A DNA stretch of 11,117 nt from Anaerolineales bacterium UBA6663 (GTDB lineage Bacteria > Chloroflexota > Anaerolineae > Anaerolineales > UBA6663). Shown here one piece after another: positions 1-5,976 of the stretch. The notes beneath the pieces are model-generated. The model was not told the origin of the DNA and did not search any database. It was given only the letters and a program-made list of their open reading frames with translations. The DNA lies in assembly GCA_002455335.1 (NCBI GenBank), contig DKKP01000142.1, forward strand, positions 1,762-12,878, read 5' to 3'. Both the position numbers and the translations under genes were made by a program. Position 1 is the stretch's first letter; each line of letters starts with the position of its first letter.

Positions 1-731
1 CCGCCGTGGTCGAGGCCGACGACGTCCTCGCCCTGGTTGCCTCGGGCCGTGACGGCGACGTGCTGACCCAGATCGACACGTGGCCGGGCGGTGGGCTGCT
101 CCCGCTCTCGCGGTTCGAGCCCGGCGTGATCTATGCCGACAACTACAGGCTGCCGTTGGCCGAGGCTGCAACTGCGCCGACCGTGATCACGCTGCGGGTC
201 GGGCTGTGGCGCGGCGCTCCGGAGCACAGGCTGCCGACCACCGACCTGAGCGGCGCCCCCATCGACGACCCGGCGCTGGCCATCGGGAGATTGATCGCCG
301 CCACGCCTGAGCCGCTGCCGGCGGATCTGCCGGGCGCGGGCACGACCTGGGGCGGTGTGGATGCCACCACAGCCTCGATCCGGCTTGACGGTCTGACGCT
401 GGCGCCTGACGGCGCCTTGACGCTCTGGTGGCAGGGCGGGGGCACGCCGGCCGATGCCGCGCTCTTCGCCCACCTGCTCGATGCGTCGGGCCGGCAGATC
501 GATCAGGCCGATGGACCGCCACTGGCCGGCTTCTGGCCTCTCACGGCCTGGGTGCCCGGGCAGCCGTTCGTCGAATTCCGACGTTTCGGCAATGTCACAA
601 CCCTGCCGGCCGAAGCGAACCGGGTGCGGCTTGGCTGGTATGATCCCGCAAGCGGGGCACGGCTGCCGGCCTGGAAGCCTGACGGTTCACGCTGGCCCGA
701 CGATGCGGCGATGGTGGATGTGGCGCCCTGA
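1..731 (+). CDS. C-terminal part of an envelope/glycosyltransferase-type protein with two tandem beta domains (5' end outside window)
   Basis: The frame is open from base 3 through the left edge, so the gene is 5'-truncated; the GTG at base 6 is not a credible start. About 242 residues are visible. They contain two copies of the same unit. The first (roughly residues 8-70) has a V/A-SGRDGDVLTQIDTWPGG stretch, then PGVIYADNYRLPL, then LRVGLWRG...RLP. The second (roughly residues 130-225) has HLLDASGRQIDQADGPP, then PGQPFVEFRRF, then VRLGWYDPASGARLP. The pattern 'DASGR-Q-D-PP ... W-PG ... L-vGlYd-G-RLP' is, from general knowledge, the extracytoplasmic C-terminal beta domain found behind multi-TM glycosyltransferase-39-like proteins in Chloroflexota. 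The catalytic part would lie left of the window. The next gene starts 115 bases downstream on the same strand and is an O-antigen ligase homologue, which fits a surface-polysaccharide locus. The parent family is inference; the domain duplication is visible directly. Confidence 0.7.
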   Translation, partial: AVVEADDVLALVASGRDGDVLTQIDTWPGGGLLPLSRFEPGVIYADNYRLPLAEAATAPTVITLRVGLWRGAPEHRLPTTDLSGAPIDDPALAIGRLIAATPEPLPADLPGAGTTWGGVDATTASIRLDGLTLAPDGALTLWWQGGGTPADAALFAHLLDASGRQIDQADGPPLAGFWPLTAWVPGQPFVEFRRFGNVTTLPAEANRVRLGWYDPASGARLPAWKPDGSRWPDDAAMVDVAP

Positions 732-846
732 GACGTAGACCTGCACGGGTTGCGGTCTCCCGGCTGGCGCCGACCGGCCCGATCCGGTGATCCTCAAGTC
801 ACCCAGTCTCTCGTCCTGCCGGATCCCTGCTTGGAGACATTTGTTC

Positions 847-2277
847 ATGCGATCTTCGGTATCAGAGACACCGCGTCGGCTCCCGCAAGGCCTTGGGCTG
901 GGGCTGCTGATCGCCGCAGCGGCGGTGGCCATCGGAGCCGCGCTCGGGTTCGCCGGGCCGGTCCTGACTGTGGGCGTCGTGCTCGCCCTGGCTGTGGCCG
1001 CGTTCGTGATCCAGCGGTTGGACTTCGGGCTGTATGCGACGCTGTTCGTGATCTTGCTTTTCCCGTACGGTTCAGTGCCGTTCAAGATCGTCTTCACGCC
1101 GACGTTTCTGGATCTCACGATCGGGGCTGCCGTCGCGATCTATCTGCTGCAGTGGATGACCGGCGCGCGTCGATCCATGACGACCACGCCCGCGCATCTG
1201 CCGATCGCGCTCTTCGCCGGGCTGGCGTTCTTCGCCTTCATCGCCGGTCTGCCCAATGGGCCGCTGACGCCCAACCTGCTGCGGCAGTTCGCCGAGTTGA
1301 TGCTCAACCTCATCCTTGTGGCTGTGCTTGTCGATCACATCGTCGATAGTCGACAACTCGAGAAACTGGCGCGCGTGCTGATGTGGGCCGGGGCGCTCTC
1401 GGCCCTGATCGGGATCGTGCTGTACGTGCTACCGACAGAGCTGACCAATCAGATCCTTTCGACTCTGCGCCCGTTCGGCTACCCCTCGGGCAATGTCGTG
1501 CGCTACGTCGAGGATAATCCTGCCAACTATCAGCGCGCGATCAGCACGGCGATCGATCCGAACGCTTTGGGCGGCATGCTGGCCATGGTGGGGGCCCTGA
1601 TCGCGCCACAGCTCGTTGCGCGCCGGCCCGTCGTCGGCCCACGCTGGCTCGCGGTCGCGCTGTTTGGCGTTGTGTCGCTGTGTGTGGTGCTGACGTTCTC
1701 GCGCGGCGCACTGGCCGGCCTTGCAGCCGGGCTCGCGCTGATCGCGGCGCTGCGTTATCGCCGACTGCTCATCGTGCTCGTGATCGGCGGCGTCTTGATG
1801 CTCTACCTGCCTGTCGCACAGGGCTATGTCGAGCGCCTGGTCGCGGGTCTTCAGGGACAGGATCTGGCGACCCAGATGCGCTTGGGCGAGTACAAGGACG
1901 CTTTCACGTTGATCAGTCGTTATCCGGTCTTTGGCGTTGGCTTTTCCGGCACGCCGACTGCCGATCTCTATCTGGGCGTGTCGAGCGCCTATCTGCTAAT
2001 GGCCTCGCAGATGGGCCTGACCGGTATCGCGGCCTTTGGGCTTGTGATCGGCGTTATCTATGGTTGGGCGCTCGTGCGGCGCAAGGCCGTGTATGCCGAT
2101 GAGGCGAGCGCCCCAATCTGGCTTGGCGCGCTCGGCGGCCTCGCCGCGGCGTTGACCGTGGGCGTGGTTGACCATTACTTCTTCAACCTTGACTTCCAGG
2201 CGGCCAGCGCGCTCTTCTGGATCATGATTGCCTTCAGCCTGGCCGCGACCCGGGTCGCGGGCAAACCGCAGCCCTGA
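847..2277 (+). CDS. O-antigen ligase/polymerase-like membrane protein (Wzy_C family)
   Basis: A 476-residue polytopic inner-membrane protein, probably joining or polymerising lipid-linked glycans outside the membrane. Hydrophobic segments run almost end to end (about 17-55, 60-75, 85-104, 118-136, 147-163, 176-195, 238-258, 267-283, 286-302, 306-324, 382-410, 424-442, 452-468), matching the 10-12 TM layout and usual length of the Wzy/WaaL superfamily. The conserved core is VVLTFSRGALAGLAAG (279-294, key Arg286), a large periplasmic loop between about 325 and 380, and RLGEYKDAFTLISRYPVFGVGFSG starting at residue 345, with the family 'R..w..a......P..GvGf' signature. The start at ATG 847 is preferred over the in-frame GTG at 787 because GGAG lies at 833-836 and the 20 extra residues are polar and unlike the family. 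Ligase versus polymerase cannot be decided from sequence. A strong hairpin follows the stop codon. Confidence 0.88.
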   Translation: MRSSVSETPRRLPQGLGLGLLIAAAAVAIGAALGFAGPVLTVGVVLALAVAAFVIQRLDFGLYATLFVILLFPYGSVPFKIVFTPTFLDLTIGAAVAIYLLQWMTGARRSMTTTPAHLPIALFAGLAFFAFIAGLPNGPLTPNLLRQFAELMLNLILVAVLVDHIVDSRQLEKLARVLMWAGALSALIGIVLYVLPTELTNQILSTLRPFGYPSGNVVRYVEDNPANYQRAISTAIDPNALGGMLAMVGALIAPQLVARRPVVGPRWLAVALFGVVSLCVVLTFSRGALAGLAAGLALIAALRYRRLLIVLVIGGVLMLYLPVAQGYVERLVAGLQGQDLATQMRLGEYKDAFTLISRYPVFGVGFSGTPTADLYLGVSSAYLLMASQMGLTGIAAFGLVIGVIYGWALVRRKAVYADEASAPIWLGALGGLAAALTVGVVDHYFFNLDFQAASALFWIMIAFSLAATRVAGKPQP

Positions 2278-2291
2278 GCGATATCGGCCTG

Positions 2292-2346
2292 GCGGCACAG
2301 GGGCGAGCAGGGGCCGAGCCTTGCCCCTCGCTCGCCCTTGTGCCGC
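2292..2346 (+). terminator. Very strong hairpin after the O-antigen ligase gene; probable terminator
   Basis: The left arm is 2292-2314 and the right arm 2323-2346, with an 8-base loop CGAGCCTT. Pairing is GCGGCACA / TGTGCCGC, then a G-T wobble, GGGCGAGC / GCTCGCCC, one bulged G in the right arm, and AGGGGC / GCCCCT, about 23 pairs in all. It starts 14 bases after the ligase stop codon. No T-tract follows (GTCACAAACG), so it is not a textbook intrinsic terminator. Its right arm reaches into the -35 region of the promoter for the STAS gene. Confidence 0.6.
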
Positions 2347-2365
2347 GTCACAAACGCGAAATCAG

Positions 2366-2371
2366 TATAAT
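2366..2371 (+). promoter_or_regulatory. -10 element of the STAS/anti-sigma operon promoter
   Basis: A perfect TATAAT sits 26 bases before the STAS gene start codon, placing transcription start near 2378. No convincing -35 hexamer lies at 16-18 bases upstream; that region is the right arm of the preceding hairpin. A second small palindrome, TCCCAT-TCCTGG-ATGGGA (2372-2389), lies at the expected start site. Confidence 0.55.
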
Positions 2372-2396
2372 TCCCATTCCTGGATGGGAGGTCGGC

Positions 2397-2744
2397 ATGA
2401 TGATCAGCCGAGAGCGTATCGCAGAGATCGACGTCTATCACATTGCCGGTCGGATCGATAGCACCACCTCGCCCGACCTGGATGAGGCCTTGCTCGCGGC
2501 AACGGCAACCACCGCGCCGCGAATTGTGGTCGAGCTCGCCGGGGCCGAGTACATCTCGTCTGCCGGGCTTCGCGCGCTCGTCTCGGCCGCCAAGTCGGCG
2601 CGTCGGCAGGGCGGCGATGTGCGGATCGCGCAGCCCTCCGAACGGGTGAGCGAAGTGCTCAAGCTGGCCGGTTTGGAATCGATCTTCGCGCTTCATCCGG
2701 ATGTTGCGTCGGCTGTGGCGAGCTTCGCGGTCGGAGCGGCATGA
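2397..2744 (+). CDS. STAS-domain anti-sigma factor antagonist (SpoIIAA/RsbV-like)
   Basis: A 115-residue single STAS domain, the normal length for SpoIIAA/RsbV-type proteins. These act in partner switching: the unphosphorylated form binds the anti-sigma kinase and frees its target, and phosphorylation by the kinase switches it off. Visible hallmarks are IDVYHIAGRIDSTTSPDLDEAL (starts at residue 11, strand then 'G.iD..ts..l'), RIVVELAGAEYISSAGLRAL (starts at 42), and VLKLAGLESIF (87-97). Aligning EYISSAGL with MDSSGL of B. subtilis SpoIIAA puts the phospho-acceptor at Ser55. ATG 2397 has GGGAGG at 2386-2391 (5-base spacer); the adjacent ATG at 2400 gives an 8-base spacer and is equally possible. 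The stop overlaps the next start (ATGA), so the pair is translationally coupled. The family call is secure; the final target is unknown. Confidence 0.92.
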   Translation: MMISRERIAEIDVYHIAGRIDSTTSPDLDEALLAATATTAPRIVVELAGAEYISSAGLRALVSAAKSARRQGGDVRIAQPSERVSEVLKLAGLESIFALHPDVASAVASFAVGAA

Positions 2745-3169
2745 CCGTGCGGCGGTCCGAGATTCGTGTCGCGACGCGCTACGCCGAGCTGGAGCGCCTC
2801 TGCGCCTTTGTGGCCGAGGGCGCCGATGCTGCGGGCCTGAGCGCGCAGGCGCGTGATCACGTCCAGTTGGCCGTCGACGAGGCCGCCACAAACGTGATCC
2901 AGCATGGCTATGGGGGCGAGGGCGACGAGAGCTTCACAGTCGCCTGGACGGCCGAGCCGGGCCGCCTGACGATCGTGGTCACCGATCAGGCGCCGCCATT
3001 CGACCCCGCCAGCATCCCCGATCTTCCGACCCCCGAGAACGTCGATGATCTGTCAGTTGGCGGCTATGGCCTGCGCTTCATTCGACAGGTGATGGATGAG
3101 GTCGACTACGTCCGTCGCGATGGCGTCAACCGGCTGACATTGGTCAAGAAGACCAAGGATGAGGGTTGA
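2741..3169 (+). CDS. RsbW/SpoIIAB-type anti-sigma regulatory serine kinase (HATPase_c_2)
   Basis: A 142-residue GHKL-fold ATPase of the anti-sigma kinase group. It should bind ATP, phosphorylate the STAS protein encoded just upstream, and otherwise hold a sigma factor or other target inactive in the cytoplasm. The N box is VDEAATNVIQHGYGG (45-59) with Glu47 and Asn51 at the positions of the catalytic base and Mg ligand. The G1 box is TDQAPPFDP (81-89), and the G2 box GGYGLRFI (107-114). The GHKL core is complete. ATG 2741 overlaps the STAS stop by four bases, with GGAG at 2733-2736. No sigma factor, PP2C/RsbU-type phosphatase or sensor gene is in the window, so the pair is an orphan here. It could act on a non-sigma output, as some RsbW homologues outside Firmicutes do. 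The stop codon lies in the loop of a hairpin shared with the convergent gene. Confidence 0.92.
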   Translation: MTVRRSEIRVATRYAELERLCAFVAEGADAAGLSAQARDHVQLAVDEAATNVIQHGYGGEGDESFTVAWTAEPGRLTIVVTDQAPPFDPASIPDLPTPENVDDLSVGGYGLRFIRQVMDEVDYVRRDGVNRLTLVKKTKDEG

Positions 3170-3182
3170 TCCACCCTCGTCC
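3157..3182. terminator. Hairpin between convergent genes; possible bidirectional terminator
   Basis: Arms GGATGAGGGT (3157-3166) and ACCCTCGTCC (3173-3182) form a 10-bp stem with one G-T wobble and the loop TGATCC. The loop contains the TGA stop of the anti-sigma kinase gene. The convergent serine hydrolase gene ends at 3207. No T-tract is present on either side, so function as a terminator is an inference from stem strength and position. Confidence 0.4.
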
Positions 3183-3206
3183 TCATTCGATCATCCACCG
3201 ACTCGG

Positions 3207-4685
3207 TTATTCGTCCTTCTGCACGTAGAAGTTGTACACCGCCTGCGCCAGGCGCCCGATGATGCGATTGGCATCGTCGAACAGGATCGTCTCGGGTTGG
3301 TGCAGGTAGATCGTCAGCGCGTAATCGCCGTTCGGGGTGAAGACCAGCGCCGTGTCGCTGGCGTTGGTCAGTGGAAGCGCATCCCAGCCGTGCTTGTGCG
3401 CCACGACGGCGCCGCCCGATCCGCCAGGGATGAAGATCGGGCCGACCGCGTTCTCGGTCATCATCTGAATCAGTTGCTGGCACTCGGCGGGTGTGATGTT
3501 GCCGTTGAGCGCAAGCAGCAGCGGTCCCTTGGCCTGCGAACACTGGTAGATCATGACCGACAGCGCGCCCATCTCGGTGGCCGTCGTCTGATTGTAGGGA
3601 TCGGGGTTGAGGTTGATGTCGGCGCGGCTGTTGGCCGGGGTCGGCAACGGCGTCAGCACGGCGCCAAGCACGTCGAGCAGGCCGCTCAAGTAGGTGTTCT
3701 CCAACCCAAGCGTGCGCAGCATCTCCACCATCCGCCGGGTTCCGGCATAACCGTCGCCGTCGCCGATCAGGCGCAGGAGCTGATCGGTGTCGCGGTTCTG
3801 CGATTCGTCGAGGCTGCGTTTGAGCAGCAGCAGGATCCCTTCAGTCGGCGCGGTATCGCTCTTTTCGTAATAGGCCAGCGCGACAGGGATCTTGATCGCG
3901 CTCATCGCGCTGAATGCCACGGGTCCGGTGATCTGCTCCGTGCCGCGCAAGGTGAACGCCAGTTCGTCGCCCGATTCAAGGTCGGCCAGATACAGGCTGA
4001 TCACGCCCGAGAAGCCCCAGAGTTGCGTATCCTGGATCAGGAGATCGTGGAGCGTGCCAAACGACGGGCTGACTTCGGTCTGTTCGACGAGTGGCAGGTT
4101 GACCACGCGGTCATCGCCCTGCGGGCTGCGTAGAGCGAAGTCGATCAGGTCGATCGCCGAGTCGATGTTGAGCGCCTGGCCTGAGGCGCCGGCGCGAAAG
4201 CCAAGCGACTCGGGATCGGGTTCCGGCGCGCTGCCCGGCTGATCGTAGCGCGACGCGACATCTTCGAGGAGCCGACGCAGGCTGGCCTGCGAGTAGGTAG
4301 CGCTGAGCGGGATGTCGCGGGCGATGGCCGGGCGCAGCCAGAGGTAATCCCACAACCCAACCCAAAACGTGTCGGTCGAACGGAGCCCGGTCACCTGAGG
4401 CAACATCGTGTCGACGTTGACCTCGAAGCTGACCGCTGCCGGCTTGAGGACGATGACACTGTCACGGTAACGCAACTCGACGTCGCTGTTGTAGACTGAG
4501 ACGATCTGCTGCCTGGCCTCGGTCTGAGTGAGCCCGCCGACGGGCACGCCGCCCAGAGAGAGACCGCTCGGCAGACGTTCGAACGAGCGGCTGTAGTCGA
4601 TCAGCTGCAGCGCCAGGAAGATGCCGGCGCCAAGCAGGCTGAGGAGGGCGAGCAGGCCAAGCCAACTTATCCGCAAGCGTTGCAT
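3207..4685 (-). CDS. Membrane-anchored serine hydrolase: PG_binding_4-like domain plus beta-lactamase-like domain
   Basis: A 492-residue protein with one N-terminal TM segment (about 8-30) and the rest outside the cell. Residues about 40-205 resemble the YoaR/PG_binding_4 module ('GGVPVGGLTQTEARQQI', 45-61). Residues about 215-490 form a class A beta-lactamase/transpeptidase-like domain. The SxxK motif is S262-A-I-K265, followed by IPVALAYY. The second motif is S295-Q-N297 (SDN in classic enzymes). The third is K431-H432-G433 inside VVAHKHGW, followed by ALVFTPNGDYALTIYL. The nucleophile Ser, its Lys and the third-motif Lys are kept, so it is probably active on a cell-wall or ester/amide substrate rather than a drug-resistance enzyme. 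It lies 9 bases after the stop of the LysM gene and has no promoter of its own, so it is the second gene of that operon. The Shine-Dalgarno is weak (GAGCGAG), suggesting translational coupling. Family is confident; substrate unknown. Confidence 0.85.
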   Translation of the reverse strand: MQRLRISWLGLLALLSLLGAGIFLALQLIDYSRSFERLPSGLSLGGVPVGGLTQTEARQQIVSVYNSDVELRYRDSVIVLKPAAVSFEVNVDTMLPQVTGLRSTDTFWVGLWDYLWLRPAIARDIPLSATYSQASLRRLLEDVASRYDQPGSAPEPDPESLGFRAGASGQALNIDSAIDLIDFALRSPQGDDRVVNLPLVEQTEVSPSFGTLHDLLIQDTQLWGFSGVISLYLADLESGDELAFTLRGTEQITGPVAFSAMSAIKIPVALAYYEKSDTAPTEGILLLLKRSLDESQNRDTDQLLRLIGDGDGYAGTRRMVEMLRTLGLENTYLSGLLDVLGAVLTPLPTPANSRADINLNPDPYNQTTATEMGALSVMIYQCSQAKGPLLLALNGNITPAECQQLIQMMTENAVGPIFIPGGSGGAVVAHKHGWDALPLTNASDTALVFTPNGDYALTIYLHQPETILFDDANRIIGRLAQAVYNFYVQKDE

Positions 4686-4694
4686 GCGACTCGC

Positions 4695-5840
4695 TCAGGG
4701 CGCCGGGGCGCCGCGCTGCCAGATGAACGTGCGCGATGTGCTCGACCGATCGGAGGCCGGGTCGTACACCGCATTTGGGCCGCTCGTGCCCGGGCGAATG
4801 CGCACCGGGATGACCGACCAACGATAGACATGCGGCCGGTCGTCCTCAGGCTGGTACTCGGCGGGCAGCGTCAGGCGCGTGTCGGTTGCGATGGCGCTCC
4901 AGGTGCGCGCGCACTGACAGGTGACGTCCTCGAGCGTCACCCGATACGCCTCACCGGGGCGCAACTCGCCGACCGATACCCATTGCAGCGTGACGAGCTC
5001 TTCCGGTCCAAAGGATTGGCCATCGGCCGGCACAAGTAGATTCGGCGGCGGGTAGGGCGGCACCGCCGTGGGCGTCGAGGTCGGCCCGGGCGTGATTGCG
5101 CGTTCGATCGGGATGACGAGCACGCGGCCCACCTGCAGGATATCGGCGCTTGGCAGGCCGTTGACCTCGATCAGATCCTGAGCTGACAGCCCATAGCGGC
5201 GCGCGATCAGCTCGAGGTTATCGCCCTCGACCACGGTGTGCGTCACGCGCGGCACGGCCGTCGAGTCGCTGATGCCCGAGAGCGTGGCTGTCGGGAAGGG
5301 CGAAGCCGTGGGCGTGGGGAAGGGCACCTTGATCGTCTGGCCGGGCGACGGCAGTTGGCAGGCGGCCCCGAGCACCGGGTTGGCGCTGACGATCGCGTTG
5401 ACCGATACCCCGAGGTTGAAGGCGATACCCAGACACGTGTCGCCCGACTGCACGACGTAATCGCGCGGCGGAAGCGGCGTGTCGGTCGGGGCCGGGGTCT
5501 CGGTCGGCTCTGGGGTGCCCGTCGAGGTCGGCGGAACGGTGGCGGTCTCAGTCAACGTCGCCGTGGGCGGGTTTGTATACTGCTCTGGATCGATATAACC
5601 GAGCGAGACCGCCAGGAAGGCCCCACCGACGATCATGAGGAGGACGACGCCGACGATCAGGCCCAGCTGACCCAGGCTCAGCGGCCGGGCGCCCAGCGTG
5701 CCGGCACGGGCCTGCCCTGGCTTGTTCTGGGCCAGCTCAGCGCCGCAGACCAGGCAACGGGTACCGGCTGAGCCGACGCGGGATCCGCAAACGGGGCACA
5801 GACTGGGCCCTGCGGTTGGGGTGATCTTGGTCTTGGCCAT
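4695..5840 (-). CDS. Zinc ribbon - TM - tandem LysM - C-terminal beta domain protein
   Basis: A 381-residue membrane protein with a cytoplasmic metal-binding tip and an outside wall-binding part. In order: a zinc ribbon with C15-P-V-C18 and C29-L-V-C32; a short basic linker; a TM segment about 58-80; a Pro/Thr-rich linker about 90-126; LysM 1 about 127-173 (DYVVQSGDTCLGIAFNLGV... SPGQTIKVP); a second short linker; LysM 2 about 201-246 (HTVVEGDNLELIARRYGLS... LQVGRVLVIP); another Pro/Thr linker; and a C-terminal FN3/Ig-like region about 265-375 (LLVPADGQSFGPEELVTLQW ...). LysM binds N-acetylglucosamine-containing glycans, so it probably anchors to or senses the cell wall. It has an extended -10 promoter so close to ATG 5840 that the mRNA leader is only a few bases, and no Shine-Dalgarno. 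The serine hydrolase gene follows directly, suggesting a scaffold-enzyme pair. Domain calls are firm; the role is inferred. Confidence 0.86.
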   Translation of the reverse strand: MAKTKITPTAGPSLCPVCGSRVGSAGTRCLVCGAELAQNKPGQARAGTLGARPLSLGQLGLIVGVVLLMIVGGAFLAVSLGYIDPEQYTNPPTATLTETATVPPTSTGTPEPTETPAPTDTPLPPRDYVVQSGDTCLGIAFNLGVSVNAIVSANPVLGAACQLPSPGQTIKVPFPTPTASPFPTATLSGISDSTAVPRVTHTVVEGDNLELIARRYGLSAQDLIEVNGLPSADILQVGRVLVIPIERAITPGPTSTPTAVPPYPPPNLLVPADGQSFGPEELVTLQWVSVGELRPGEAYRVTLEDVTCQCARTWSAIATDTRLTLPAEYQPEDDRPHVYRWSVIPVRIRPGTSGPNAVYDPASDRSSTSRTFIWQRGAPAP

Positions 5841-5851
5841 AGCAAACAGGG

Positions 5852-5860
5852 ATTATAGCA
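5852..5860 (-). promoter_or_regulatory. Extended -10 promoter of the LysM/serine hydrolase operon (near-leaderless)
   Basis: On the minus strand the sequence reads TGC-TATAAT, a perfect extended -10. The last base (5852) is 12 bases from the A of the start codon, so the predicted start of transcription (5844-5846) leaves a leader of about 4-6 bases. No Shine-Dalgarno exists. No clear -35 is seen; the shared 13-mer described below lies just upstream. Confidence 0.65.
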
Positions 5861-5862
5861 GT

Positions 5863-5875
5863 CCAGGATGAGCGC
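5863..5875. repeat. Shared 13-mer promoter-upstream element, copy 1
   Basis: CCAGGATGAGCGC on the plus strand (GCGCTCATCCTGG read toward the LysM gene). An identical 13-mer is at 8343-8355 upstream of the DUF218 gene. Here one base separates it from the shared CTGCTATAAT; in the other copy 13 bases do. Confidence 0.5.
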
Positions 5876-5908
5876 CGACTGACAGGGCCCTCCAGGGCGC
5901 GCAGCGCG

Positions 5909-5927
5909 TGTGACGTTACCTGTCACA
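5909..5927. promoter_or_regulatory. Inverted-repeat operator candidate at the WYL regulator promoter
   Basis: TGTGACGTTACCTGTCACA is a perfect 6-bp inverted repeat (TGTGAC / GTCACA) with a 7-base centre. It covers the expected -35 position of the promoter at 5934-5942 and lies about 50 bases upstream of the divergent LysM promoter, so one bound protein could affect both. The arms resemble CRP/FNR-family half-sites (TGTGA-N-TCACA) but the spacing is one base longer. The binder could also be the WYL protein itself (autoregulation). A second small palindrome, GCCCT-CC-AGGGC, is at 5887-5898. Confidence 0.5.
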
Positions 5928-5933
5928 AGCCTG

Positions 5934-5942
5934 TGCTACACT
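5934..5942 (+). promoter_or_regulatory. Extended -10 promoter of the WYL regulator gene
   Basis: TGC-TACACT, with transcription expected to start near 5949. This lies after the in-frame GTG at 5944 and before ATG 5977, which helps choose 5977 as the start codon. The -35 position is occupied by the inverted repeat at 5909-5927. Confidence 0.5.
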
Positions 5943-5976
5943 GGTGATCAGAACAGGTGTGCGATCGGAGGGGGAG

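Noticed and set aside
732..846. Inverted repeats GAGAC/GTCTC (730-759) and ACCGG-CCCGAT-CCGGT (773-788) before the ligase gene
   Set aside because: Arms of only five bases, and no promoter elements nearby; too weak to call a terminator or operator.
3159..4133. Long plus-strand open frame (324 codons) opposite the serine hydrolase gene
   Set aside because: Its translation is Arg/Gln/His-rich with no domain signature, and it lies antisense to a gene with clear motifs; long shadow frames are normal at this GC content.
5469..5580. Repetitive GGTCGG/GTCTCGG-type sequence as a tandem DNA repeat
   Set aside because: It encodes the Pro/Thr-rich linker of the LysM protein; the repetition is explained by protein composition.
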